Assembly: GCA_020028115.1 (NCBI GenBank)
Contig: JAHWYA010000002.1
Span: forward strand, 1 to 23,591
Reading direction: 5' to 3'
From: Anaeromyxobacter sp.
GTDB taxonomy: Bacteria > Myxococcota > Myxococcia > Myxococcales > Anaeromyxobacteraceae
DNA length: 23,591 nt
The notes below the pieces were generated by a model. It was given only the letters and a program-made list of their open reading frames with translations. It made no database searches and was not told where the DNA came from. Below, piece after piece: positions 8,049 through 16,466 of this stretch; within the stretch, counting starts at the first letter, position 1; every line of letters starts with the position of its first letter. The translations under genes were made by a program, and so were the position numbers.

Positions 8049-8890
8049 GCGACGCTCTCCAGGCGTTCGTCGACGCGCGCGAGATCTGGGAGGTCCCGCT
8101 CGCCGCCTCCGTGGTCGCGGGCGCGCTCCTCGGCGCGCTCGGGGTCTACGTGGTCCTCCGGCGCACGGTGTTCGTGTCGGCGGCGCTGACGCAGCTCTCG
8201 ACGCTCGGGCTCGTCGGGACGCTCCTCGTCGAGGAGCGGTTCCACATCGAGACGGAGCACGCCTCCGAGCAGCTCGCGGTCGCGATCGCGGTCTCGGCGG
8301 TGGGGGCGCTGCTCCTCGGGGCGTTTCGCCCGCGGCGGCTGCCGGCGGAGGCGACGGTCGGGGCGACGTGGGTGGTCGCCTCCGCGCTCGTGGTCCTCGG
8401 CGTCTCGCGCCTCGTCCACGCCGCGCACGATCTCCAGGGGCTCGTGTTCGGCAACGCGGTGGCGGTCCCCGCCTCCGACCTCGCAGTCATCGCGGTCGTC
8501 GCCGCGCTGGCGACCGCGGTCCACGCGGCGTTCGGGAAGGAGCTCGCCTTCACGTCCTTCGACCCGGAGACGGCGCAGGCGCTCGGGATGCGGGTGCGGC
8601 TGTGGGACGTCGTGCTGTTCCTCACGATCGGTGTCGCGATCCCGCCGGCGGCGCGGGCGCTCGGGGCGCTGCCTGTGTTCGCGTTCCTCACGCTGCCCGC
8701 GGCCGGCGCGCTCATGCTGCGCGTAGGCTTCCGCCCCGCGTTCGCGCTCGCCGCGTCGTTCGGGGTGCTCGCGGCGTCTGCGGGCTACGTGCTCTCGTGG
8801 CTCTGGGAGATTCCGACGGGCGCCACGATGGTGGCGCTCGCCGCGGCGCTGGCCGTGCCCGGCGCGATGTGGCGGCTCGCGCGCGGGTGA
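8045..8890 (+). CDS. Metal ABC transporter permease (ZnuB-like)
   Basis: 281 residues, inner-membrane permease of the ABC-3 family, with about eight hydrophobic segments. The family coupling region is visible as AFTSFDPETAQALGMRVRLWDVVLFLTIGVAI (about residues 168-200), where FDPE-A-ALG is the conserved pattern. The start overlaps the ATPase stop by 4 nt (ATGA). It ends the operon; the promoter of the initiator tRNA starts only 35 bp later, with no clear terminator between. Confidence 0.93.
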   Translation: MSDALQAFVDAREIWEVPLAASVVAGALLGALGVYVVLRRTVFVSAALTQLSTLGLVGTLLVEERFHIETEHASEQLAVAIAVSAVGALLLGAFRPRRLPAEATVGATWVVASALVVLGVSRLVHAAHDLQGLVFGNAVAVPASDLAVIAVVAALATAVHAAFGKELAFTSFDPETAQALGMRVRLWDVVLFLTIGVAIPPAARALGALPVFAFLTLPAAGALMLRVGFRPAFALAASFGVLAASAGYVLSWLWEIPTGATMVALAAALAVPGAMWRLARG

Positions 8891-8924
8891 GCGCGGGGCT
8901 CGGGAGACACCGCGAAATTACCCC

Positions 8925-8953
8925 TTGACCCCCGCGGCCACGAAGCGTACAAA
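8925..8953 (+). promoter_or_regulatory. Sigma-70 promoter of the initiator tRNA
   Basis: TTGACC (8925-8930) and TACAAA (8948-8953) are separated by exactly 17 bp. The spacing and the position 31 bp before the tRNA are what a strong housekeeping promoter should show, and the AT content of the two boxes stands out from the surrounding GC-rich DNA. Confidence 0.8.
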
Positions 8954-8984
8954 CCCGCCTCGCTTCACGCCTTTTCAACCCTGC

Positions 8985-9061
<77 letters not shown>

Positions 9062-9075
9062 GTACCGAGTCGAAC

Positions 9076-9110
9076 GAATGGCCGCCCACCCGGGCGGCCA
9101 TTCTCTTTTT
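9076..9110 (+). terminator. Intrinsic terminator of the tRNA
   Basis: A perfect 12-bp stem, GAATGGCCGCCC (9076-9087) with GGGCGGCCATTC (9092-9103), a 4-nt loop, then TCTTTTT. It starts 15 bp after the tRNA CCA end. Confidence 0.9.
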
Positions 9111-9140
9111 CCCGAAGCAAGCAGCCGAGCGAGCCCTCCC

Positions 9141-9287
9141 TTGCGCACCCTGTTCCCGGTCGTGGTCGTCGTCCTCGCAGCCGCCGTTCCCCTGGTCCTG
9201 AAGTGGCGCGAGCGCCGCCGGTGGGCGAACCGGACGATCTCCGGCGGGCGCAAGGCGCTCGCGCTGTACCTGAACGACCGGCGGTGA
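9141..9287 (+). CDS. Possible small membrane protein
   Basis: 48 residues from a TTG start: one hydrophobic helix (FPVVVVVLAAAVPLVL), then a basic amphipathic tail (KWRERRRWANRTISGGRKALALYLNDRR). Third codon positions are almost all G or C, as in the other real genes. No convincing ribosome site precedes the TTG, and an in-frame ATG at 9078 lies inside the tRNA terminator. The positive-inside layout suggests an inner-membrane microprotein. Unrecognised. Confidence 0.45.
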   Translation: MRTLFPVVVVVLAAAVPLVLKWRERRRWANRTISGGRKALALYLNDRR

Positions 9288-9483
9288 TCCGTAAGCCCTT
9301 GCCGTCGCATTTCGTCGGGCGCGGCCCGGAGAACGGGACCGCGGGTTGAATCGGCGCATGGTGCGCGCATGTGGGATTGAGACTCGATCCGAGCGGGCGA
9401 GGCTCGCGGCAGGGACGCGGCGTGGTGCAGCGTACGGGCGCACATGCGGCTCCGTTGCAGTCGCGCTGTCCGATTCGCGAGCC

Positions 9484-9508
9484 GCCACCGGAACGAGGAA
9501 GCGGTGGC
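9484..9508 (-). terminator. Hairpin after the two-component operon
   Basis: GCCACCG (9484-9490) pairs with CGGTGGC (9502-9508), directly after the response regulator stop codon on the minus strand. There is no T-run, so it is a weak terminator candidate or an mRNA-end stabiliser. The rest of 9288-9508 shows nothing I can call. Confidence 0.35.
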
Positions 9509-10849
<1,341 letters not shown>

Positions 10850-10858
10850 GGCGGGATC

Positions 10859-12106
10859 CTAGTCGCGCGCGGGCGGGAGCCGCACCTCGAACGCCGCGCC
10901 CCCCGCGGCGTCGTCGAGGAGGCGCAGCGTTCCGCCCTGGCGCTCCACGATCCGGCGCGAGAGCGCGAGCCCGAGTCCCGTCCCCTCGGCCCGGCCCGTC
11001 GCGAACGGCTCGAAGAGGCGCGGCCGCACCGCCGGATCGACGCCCGGGCCGTCGTCACGGACGACGAGCCGCGCCCACCGGTCGGCGCCATCGGCCCGCA
11101 CCCACGCGTTGCGCGCGCCGGCCTGGGCTGCGTTCACGAGCAGGTTCGAGACCACCTGCCGCATCCGGGCCGGGTCGGCCTGAGCGCGTGCCGCGCCCTC
11201 GACGTGGACCTCGAGCGCGCCATGGGAGCGGCCCACCGCCCGCGCCGCGTCTTCCACGATCTCAGCCAGCTCCACGGGCGAGAGCGCGATGGCAGGATCG
11301 CGCGCCAGGTCGAGGAAGTCGTCGGTGAGGCACCGGAGCCGGTCGGCCTCCCCGAGCACGTCCGCGAGCGCCTCGACGTCCGGCGCGGAGAGCGCAGCAC
11401 CGCTCCGCGCCCGCACGAGCTCGACCGAGCCCCGGATGACGCCCAGCGGGTTGCGGATCTCGTGCGCTACCATCGCGCCCATCCGTGCGAGCGCATCGCC
11501 CCGGATCGCCCGCTCGGCGTCATGGCGCCGTACCGCCTCGGCGCGCGCCCAGCGCCGCGCCACCAGCGCGAGCGCGAGCGCGCCCAGCACGGAGAGCGCG
11601 ACGGCGACGGTGAACGCGCGGCGCAGGCCGCGGTGCGCCGACGCGAACGCCTCCCCGGCCTCCAGCGCGAGGACGGCGCGGACGGCGCCGTCGGGCCCCC
11701 GCACCGGGAAGTACCCCGTCGCGACCGGCTGATTCCCGACCGCGTACGCGAACGCAACCGTCGCGTCGCCGCGGGCGGCGCGCTCCACGCGTGCGGCGTC
11801 GGTGCGGAGCAGATCGGCGCGCCGGCCCGGACGTCCCGCCGCGTCGGCGAGGATGTGAAGCGAGGGCGAGAGGAGGTACGCGCCCTCGAGCCCGTTGGCC
11901 GTCATCACCGGGCGCAGATCCACCGACTCGGGATCGACGCGCGAGAACATCCCGGCGGCCGTCTCACCGGCGCCTCGGAGCCGCTCCTCGAGCGTCCGGT
12001 CCACGGCGCCGGCGGCCGAGCGATAGAGGAAGAGCGTCGCGACGAGCGAGCCCGCGAGCCCGACGAGGCCGGCGACGGCGGGGACGAGGGCACGCGAGTC
12101 GCTCAC
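10859..12106 (-). CDS. Membrane sensor histidine kinase
   Basis: 415 residues from a GTG that overlaps the upstream stop by 4 nt (GTGA). Two membrane helices (about 10-28 and 165-184) enclose a periplasmic sensor of about 135 residues. No clear HAMP follows. HisKA has His215 in MVAHEIRNPLG; HATPase motifs are NLLVNA (N box, 321-326), DDGPGVD (351-357) and GTGLGL (375-380). It resembles NtrB/ZraS-type kinases that pair with NtrC-like regulators, and the regulator gene follows directly. The sensor region has few His, Cys or Met residues, so direct metal sensing is not obvious from sequence; the accessory envelope proteins of the operon may take part in sensing. Confidence 0.92.
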   Translation of the reverse strand: MSDSRALVPAVAGLVGLAGSLVATLFLYRSAAGAVDRTLEERLRGAGETAAGMFSRVDPESVDLRPVMTANGLEGAYLLSPSLHILADAAGRPGRRADLLRTDAARVERAARGDATVAFAYAVGNQPVATGYFPVRGPDGAVRAVLALEAGEAFASAHRGLRRAFTVAVALSVLGALALALVARRWARAEAVRRHDAERAIRGDALARMGAMVAHEIRNPLGVIRGSVELVRARSGAALSAPDVEALADVLGEADRLRCLTDDFLDLARDPAIALSPVELAEIVEDAARAVGRSHGALEVHVEGAARAQADPARMRQVVSNLLVNAAQAGARNAWVRADGADRWARLVVRDDGPGVDPAVRPRLFEPFATGRAEGTGLGLALSRRIVERQGGTLRLLDDAAGGAAFEVRLPPARD

Positions 12107-13512
12107 GGCGAGAAGGTGTACGCGAGCCCGGCCGTCGGGACCACCTTCGTGTACTCGAACCCGGCCACGCTGGAGAGCGCGCGCCGGCCCCGAAGGGCGA
12201 GCTGGGCGGTCCAGCGGGGCGCGAGGTCCCACTCGACGAGTCCGGCAGCGTCGAGGTACGTGTCGCGGCGGCGCGCGCCGAGCGTCGGGTCGAAGGCGTC
12301 GTAGCCACGGAACGTCGTCGCGACGTCGGCGCCGAGCCGGACGCCGCGCGACGCCACCACGCGCAGCTCCACGCGCGGCCCGTGCTCGACGTACGAGAGG
12401 ATCGACAGCCGGGCCCCGTCCCACGCGGCTCCGTAGGCGAGCGCGAGCCTCGCGCGAGCCCCCACCCCGAAGGACGCCCGCACCTCGGCCGCCTGCACGG
12501 TCCCCGAGAAGGGCGAGAAGCCGTCGGCGTACGACTCGAAGCGCGCGAGGTAGCTCGCGCCGAGCGTGACGTCGCCCACGAGGGTCCACGCCGACGCGAG
12601 CAGCCGGTGGGACGAAAGGAACGGCGACCCCCCGAACGTCCGGTACGCGAAGTCGTACTCGGCGAGACCGGACCAGCGGGTCCCCTGGAGCTGCCAGCCT
12701 CCGGCGAGATCCCCGCCGGAGACGTCGTAGGCGTCGAGCCGGTACTGCTTGTCGAGGAACCCCTGCGCCCTGAGGTACGGACCGTCCGCTCCCCACGGCC
12801 GGACCAGGCCGGTGGCACCGAGAGCGTAGAGCCCGTCCGACGCGCGCGCCGGGGGCGCCCCAGGCGGCGCGAGGTTCACGTTCGAGTCGAATCCGGACGA
12901 CGCCACCAGCGTGAGCGCCCAGGGGCCCCGCGTCCTCGCGACCCGCGCGAGGTCCGAGGCGACGGGTGCGATCGCGGCGCTCGCGCTCGCCGCGTCGAAC
13001 AGGGCGGCGGCCCGGGAGCTCGCGCCCTCCCGCAGCGCGAGGAGGCCCAGGTAGAACCGTGCGAGATCCGCGTGCTCCGGCGAGCGCTCCGCCGCGCGCA
13101 GGAGCGGCTCGGCCTCGCGTCCCTCACCGAGCTCGTAGTGGCAGATCCCCTCGAGCAGCGCGACGGAGGGTTCGTCGACGCCTACGCGACCGCGCGCGGC
13201 GCGGAAGTCGGCGACGGCGCCGCGGAGGTCGCCCGCGTCCATCTTGGCGAGCCCTGCCTGGAACGGGTCGACGCCTGAGCCAGCGCGGCAGAAGCGCTCC
13301 AGCGCTGCCCGCGAGGCGTGGTCGGTGGGATCGAGCGCGGCGGCGCTCCGGTACGCGAGGACGGCGGTCTCCCGGGAGCCCGCCTGCGCCTCGGCGTCGG
13401 CGACGCCCCGGTAGACCGCCGCGGCGCCCGGGTCCGCGGCCGCGGCCGACTGGACGGGCGCGCACGGGTCGGCCGCCGCCAGCGCGAGGCCGGTGATGAG
13501 CGCCGCGATCAC
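12103..13512 (-). CDS. TPR protein with C-terminal outer-membrane barrel
   Basis: 469 residues from the GTG at 13512, which overlaps the preceding stop (GTGA). A short signal peptide (VIAALITGLALAAA) is followed by TPR-like helices (about 30-185). A beta-barrel (about 196-469) opens with GFDSNVNLAP, a motif typical of TPR + barrel proteins, and ends with the strand TAGLAYTFSP. The longer possible N-terminus is Arg/Pro/Ala-rich and looks non-coding. It is probably an outer-membrane protein with a periplasmic TPR arm. It is encoded between a TPR protein and the histidine kinase, all with 4-nt overlaps, so it may export or present the Met-rich protein, or feed information to the sensor. Its substrate is unknown. 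Confidence 0.82.
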   Translation of the reverse strand: MIAALITGLALAAADPCAPVQSAAAADPGAAAVYRGVADAEAQAGSRETAVLAYRSAAALDPTDHASRAALERFCRAGSGVDPFQAGLAKMDAGDLRGAVADFRAARGRVGVDEPSVALLEGICHYELGEGREAEPLLRAAERSPEHADLARFYLGLLALREGASSRAAALFDAASASAAIAPVASDLARVARTRGPWALTLVASSGFDSNVNLAPPGAPPARASDGLYALGATGLVRPWGADGPYLRAQGFLDKQYRLDAYDVSGGDLAGGWQLQGTRWSGLAEYDFAYRTFGGSPFLSSHRLLASAWTLVGDVTLGASYLARFESYADGFSPFSGTVQAAEVRASFGVGARARLALAYGAAWDGARLSILSYVEHGPRVELRVVASRGVRLGADVATTFRGYDAFDPTLGARRRDTYLDAAGLVEWDLAPRWTAQLALRGRRALSSVAGFEYTKVVPTAGLAYTFSP

Positions 13513-14108
13513 CGCTCCCTCCCGACGGGCGCTGGCGGCTCGAGCCGAACGAGCTCCGCGTTCGCGCGTGCGACCCCGTGCCGGTCCGGCCGGCGGGCTC
13601 CGAGCTCGGCGGCCTCCCGGCAATACGCCGCCGCGAGCGCCGCCCGGCCCTCGGCGCGCCGCGCCTCACAGCGCGCGAGGTACCAGTCGATCGTCGTCGC
13701 GGTGGTTTCTCTCGCGAGCACGCGTGCGACCTCTGCGCGGAGCTTCCCGGCCTCGGTGGCCACCTTCGGCCCGGCGCGCGTCAGCCCCGCGAGGATGCGG
13801 TCGGCGCAGAGGTAGAGCTGCGCCTCATAGCACGCGAGCGCCCGGTACCAGTCGAGCAGGTCGTCGTCGCCGGGCGGCGACGACGCGAACGCCTCGACCG
13901 AATCCTCGGCTCGCCCGAGCTTCACGAGGGCCGCCGCGGCGTACGCCCGGCCGTCGGGTGCACCGAGCTTCTCGGCGACGCGGAACTCGACAAGCGCCGC
14001 GTCGAAGCGCCCGTCGCGAAACGCGGCGGCGCCAGCGAGCAGGTGCTCGTCGGCACCGGGCGCGGCGGAGGTGGAGAGCGCGAGAAGGAGGAGGCCTGCT
14101 GCGATCAC
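13509..14108 (-). CDS. Exported TPR-like protein
   Basis: 199 residues from a GTG preceded by GGAGAG at a good distance. Signal peptide MIAAGLLLLALSTSAA, then helical repeats: LLAGAAAFRDGRFDAALVEFRVAEKLG (about 23-49) is a TPR unit, with further helices up to YCREAAELGARR. Two Cys residues close to each other (ACYEAQLYLCADRI) could form a disulfide. It is the second gene of the sensor operon and overlaps the next by 4 nt. It is likely a periplasmic partner of the TPR-barrel protein. Function unknown. Confidence 0.78.
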   Translation of the reverse strand: MIAAGLLLLALSTSAAPGADEHLLAGAAAFRDGRFDAALVEFRVAEKLGAPDGRAYAAAALVKLGRAEDSVEAFASSPPGDDDLLDWYRALACYEAQLYLCADRILAGLTRAGPKVATEAGKLRAEVARVLARETTATTIDWYLARCEARRAEGRAALAAAYCREAAELGARRPDRHGVARANAELVRLEPPAPVGRER

Positions 14109-14124
14109 CGTGGCGCTCTCCGCG

Positions 14125-14688
14125 TCACTTCGTCGAGGGCGTGCTGGTGGTCGTCCCGCTGGTGGCTCCGCCCATCATCCCGCCGCCGGAGCCCGGCGCG
14201 GTGCTGCCGCCGCCCATCATCCCGCCGCCGCCAGGCATCATCCCGCCCGACCCACCGTGCATGTCGCCCGTGCGCATCATCCCAGCGCCCTGCTGGGTCG
14301 TGGTTGCGTCGCCGCCCATCATGCCGCCGCCGCCGTGCATGGTCCCGTCGTGCGCTCCGCCGTGCGTGGACCCGTCACGGCGCGCCATCGCGGCGTCGTG
14401 CGCGCCATGGGCCATCGCCCGCTGCCGCGCGGCCTCGCGCACCTGCTGCATCTGCGCCGCGTGCTCGCGGGCCTTCGTCGTGTCCGCGGCGGTGCGATCG
14501 GACATGCCGGGCATCTGCGCTGCGACTGGTGGCGTCTTCATCTGCTTCTGCAGCGCGTCGTGCATGGCCGCGTGCGCGGCGTCGTGCTGCCGGTCCTGCG
14601 TCTCGGTCCGGTCGGCGTCTTCGCCGCGAGCCGCGCCTGCGGCGAGGATTGCGGCGGCTGCTCCGAGGCGGAACATCTTCGTGATCAT
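14125..14688 (-). CDS. Secreted Met/His/Gly-rich protein
   Basis: 187 residues from the ATG at 14688, which has a good ribosome site (AAGGTGAG). A longer start at 14742 would place translation across the sigma-54-like -12 element and is rejected. Signal peptide to about residue 21. A charged helical part with scattered His and Met (QHDAAHAAMHDALQKQM, REHAAQMQQVREAARQRAMAHGAHDAAM) is followed by a repetitive tail of MMGG, MHGG and MMPGG units (about 108-175). Met plus His clusters in exported proteins generally bind Cu(I)/Cu(II) or Ag, so a periplasmic copper buffer is a reasonable inference. It is the first gene of the two-component operon, which suggests the operon responds to the metal it binds. 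Unrecognised at family level. Confidence 0.78.
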   Translation of the reverse strand: MITKMFRLGAAAAILAAGAARGEDADRTETQDRQHDAAHAAMHDALQKQMKTPPVAAQMPGMSDRTAADTTKAREHAAQMQQVREAARQRAMAHGAHDAAMARRDGSTHGGAHDGTMHGGGGMMGGDATTTQQGAGMMRTGDMHGGSGGMMPGGGGMMGGGSTAPGSGGGMMGGATSGTTTSTPSTK

Positions 14689-14737
14689 GACTCTCACCTT
14701 CGCGGTTCGTGCCGCGACATGCGGCGTAGGAACGTAA

Positions 14738-14753
14738 AGCAACCGTCATGCCG
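14738..14753 (-). promoter_or_regulatory. Sigma-54 (-24/-12) promoter of the sensor operon
   Basis: On the minus strand: CGGCATG-ACGG-TTGCT. GG (14752-14751) and GC (14740-14739) have the exact sigma-54 spacing, with TTGCT intact and five of seven bases of the -24 consensus TGGCACG. Transcription would start near 14727, giving a 39-nt leader before the ATG at 14688. The operon encodes its own NtrC-type activator. Confidence 0.68.
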
Positions 14754-14794
14754 CACGTGATGTCGGGCGTTTAGGCTCGTTCTCGGAGCCGCCG

Positions 14795-14831
14795 CCGTAC
14801 CGTCCGGAACGCACTGTACGAGGCGGTACGG
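14795..14831. repeat. Inverted repeat upstream of the sensor operon
   Basis: CCGTACCG (14795-14802) and CGGTACGG (14824-14831) are perfect inverted copies 21 bp apart, lying about 70-105 bp upstream of the predicted sigma-54 start. They fall in the 290-bp gap between divergent Met/His-rich genes, a sensible place for enhancer or operator sites. Confidence 0.4.
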
Positions 14832-14846
14832 TACCTGTTCGATCCG
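14830..14846 (-). promoter_or_regulatory. Degenerate copy of the 17-bp enhancer palindrome
   Basis: On the minus strand CGGATCGAACAGGTACC shares GATCGA and AGGT in register with the copy at 15730-15746 (11 of 17 bases). Its centre is 86 bp upstream of the -24 GG of the sensor operon promoter, the same place as the better copies. Weak by sequence alone; supported mainly by position. Confidence 0.3.
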
Positions 14847-14980
14847 TTCGCTGTCGGATGGATTCCAGTCCCCTGTACCCCAGGCGTGGGATCCGTCGAG
14901 GGCTCGGCCCCTCTTCGACCACGTGCGACGCGGGAACTTCGCGCATACCGTTCGTGTCCCGCAACGCCAGGAGGTGTGAA

Positions 14981-15553
14981 ATGAGGAAGAGCGTCGCCGC
15001 CTTGTCCATAGCGCTCACCACCACGGGGATCGGATGCATGGCTGGGCACGCAGCGAGCAACCCGCCCGCCACCTCCCCCGCACAAGCGGGATCGGCCGCG
15101 CCGCGTGGGATGGAGTCGACGCCGATGGAGGCCTGCCCGATGGCCGTTCCGGGAACGCAGGTCGCCGTGACGGAGACTCGGGACGGTGAGGCGGTCACGT
15201 TCACGACCTCACCGGATCAGGCCGGCGAGCTCCGCGCGCGCGTTCACGCGATGGCGGACATGCACAACCGCCACCACCAGGACGGCCGCGGGATGGAGAT
15301 GCACGGCGGTATGCACCACGGCTCGATGATGGGCGGCGGTTCGATGGGCTCTTCCGGTGGCGGAGGCGACGCGATGGCGATGATGCCGCCCCCCTCTCGG
15401 GCAGCAGTCGAGGACGTCGAGGGCGGGGCACGCCTGGTCGTGACGCCGAACGACCCCGCCGACCTCGACCGGCTGCGGTCCACGGTGCGGATGCACGCGG
15501 AGCGCATGCGGCAGACCGGCACCTGCGAGATTAACCACCACGGGAAGATGTGA
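14981..15553 (+). CDS. Met/His-rich lipoprotein with an internal repeat
   Basis: 190 residues from the ATG at 14981, with a GGAGGTG ribosome site. The N-terminus ends in TGIGC with Cys19, an acceptable though not ideal lipobox. Two related ~33-residue units flank a metal-binding-like middle: residues 63-95 (ending ELRARVHAMADMH) and 141-175 (ending DRLRSTVRMHAERM). The middle (97-135) is rich in Met, His and Gly (MEMHGGMHHGSMMGGGSMG). It is likely envelope-bound and binds copper or a similar soft metal. It is divergent from the sensor operon and shares the odd composition of that operon's first gene. I find no sigma-54 promoter in front of it. Unrecognised family. Confidence 0.78.
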   Translation: MRKSVAALSIALTTTGIGCMAGHAASNPPATSPAQAGSAAPRGMESTPMEACPMAVPGTQVAVTETRDGEAVTFTTSPDQAGELRARVHAMADMHNRHHQDGRGMEMHGGMHHGSMMGGGSMGSSGGGGDAMAMMPPPSRAAVEDVEGGARLVVTPNDPADLDRLRSTVRMHAERMRQTGTCEINHHGKM

Positions 15554-15566
15554 CCGTCCGAGTCAC
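15550..15566. promoter_or_regulatory. 17-bp palindrome, copy 1 (GTGAC-N7-GTCAC)
   Basis: GTGACCGTCCGAGTCAC, perfect GTGAC/GTCAC arms. It overlaps the stop codon of the lipoprotein gene and lies 272 bp before the -24 element at 15830. It may be a distal enhancer site for the small Cys-protein promoter. Confidence 0.5.
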
Positions 15567-15729
15567 CGAGGGCGCCGAGCGCGTCGCAGTTCGGTCTGCG
15601 CGCGGGTAGGGTGCAGAGCTCCTCGATCCCGTGGGTGTGACCGGGACCGTCGCACGTCGGACGGCAAGGTCTCCCAGTACGTCTTCGAAGCGGCTGCGAG
15701 AGCGCGACTGGACTGCGATCGCACGAGCC

Positions 15730-15746
15730 GTGATCGAGTAGGTCAC
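15730..15746. promoter_or_regulatory. 17-bp palindrome, copy 2 (enhancer candidate)
   Basis: GTGATCGAGTAGGTCAC: arms GTGATC and GGTCAC, one mismatch. Its centre is 92 bp upstream of the -24 GG of the promoter at 15829-15844, the usual place for an NtrC-type activator site. The rest of the 359-bp gap 15554-15912 shows no gene I can support. Confidence 0.6.
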
Positions 15747-15828
15747 GGTGTACCAGCGCCGAGCGCGCTCTTCCGCTCTCTCCGAGCCGAATGGGCGCGA
15801 TCACGACGAATGCGAGGGGGAACGTGTG

Positions 15829-15844
15829 TGGCCCGCGACCTGCA
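15829..15844 (+). promoter_or_regulatory. Sigma-54 (-24/-12) promoter of the small Cys-protein gene
   Basis: TGGCCCG-CGAC-CTGCA: six of seven -24 bases match TGGCACG, and GC at 15842-15843 is correctly spaced. The predicted start near 15855 leaves a 58-nt leader to the ATG at 15913. Palindromes lie upstream. Confidence 0.65.
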
Positions 15845-15912
15845 GTGACTCCCGACAGGACGCCGCGCCGGCCCCGGGCGCTCCACTCCACTCGCCGGCA
15901 CCAGAGGGAATC

Positions 15913-16155
15913 ATGTTCAACCGGATCTTGTTTCCGACCATCGCCGCCGCAACGCTCCTGACCGCCGCCCCCGCGCTCGCCGCCGAGGGCAGCACCTCGA
16001 AGCAGCCGTGCAGCTGCTGCTCGGACGGGGCGATCCACGACGTCGACCACCCGCTGCGCCAGGGCCAGAAGCAGAAGGGCTCCGACGAGCGGCAGGCGCA
16101 GCCGCGCACGACGGACGAGAGCCCGGATGTCCGCAACCAGTCCTTCGGCGGCTAA
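15913..16155 (+). CDS. Small secreted Cys protein
   Basis: 80 residues from the ATG at 15913 (ribosome site AGAGGGA). Signal peptide [25 protein letters not shown]. The mature part of about 56 residues begins with [20 protein letters not shown], where CSCC plus nearby Asp and His could bind a soft metal, and ends in a hydrophilic charged tail. An upstream in-frame start exists at 15748 but crosses the sigma-54-like promoter. The gene ends just before the activator/ATPase wreck and might once have begun that operon. Unrecognised. Confidence 0.65.
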   Translation: MFNRILFPTIAAATLLTAAPALAAEGSTSKQPCSCCSDGAIHDVDHPLRQGQKQKGSDERQAQPRTTDESPDVRNQSFGG

Positions 16156-16159
16156 CCGT

Positions 16160-16466
16160 CCGGCGCCGGTCGACGTCCTCCGACGGGCGGGCTGCGTCGC
16201 GAGGAGCGCAGCCATGCGGCGCGTCCTCGACGTCGCCGAGCTGGTCTTTACCGTGGATGCTCCCGTGCTGCTCACGGGCGAGCGGCTCCGGCAAGGAGCG
16301 CATCGCCCGATGCATCCATGGGCTCTCCCCGCGAGCTCGCGCCCCGTTCCTCCCCGTGAACTGCGGAGCGCTCCCGGAGAACCTGCTCGAGAGCGAGCTC
16401 TTCGGCCACGTGAAGGGCGCCTTCACCGGCGCCGACCGCGAGCACAAGGGGCTGTTCGAGGCAGCC
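16160..16466 (+). pseudogene. Fragment of an NtrC-type sigma-54 activator gene
   Basis: Only the first part of an AAA+ domain remains. One frame reads [13 protein letters not shown]...APVLLTGE up to about 16281. The reading then continues one frame over as [62 protein letters not shown]. The shift is explained by a 2-nt loss in what was probably GAGAGC (GES), now GAGC. Walker A and GAFTGA are visible, but the rest of the AAA+ domain (Walker B onward), the HTH and any clear start are missing. Coding stops at about 16466, where P-type ATPase sequence begins. It differs clearly from the intact regulator at 9509-10849, so it is a second, dead activator. Confidence 0.82.

Noticed and set aside
15748..15912. 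Longer start for the small Cys protein
   Set aside because: It would be translated through the sigma-54-like promoter and place 55 hydrophilic residues before a good signal peptide.
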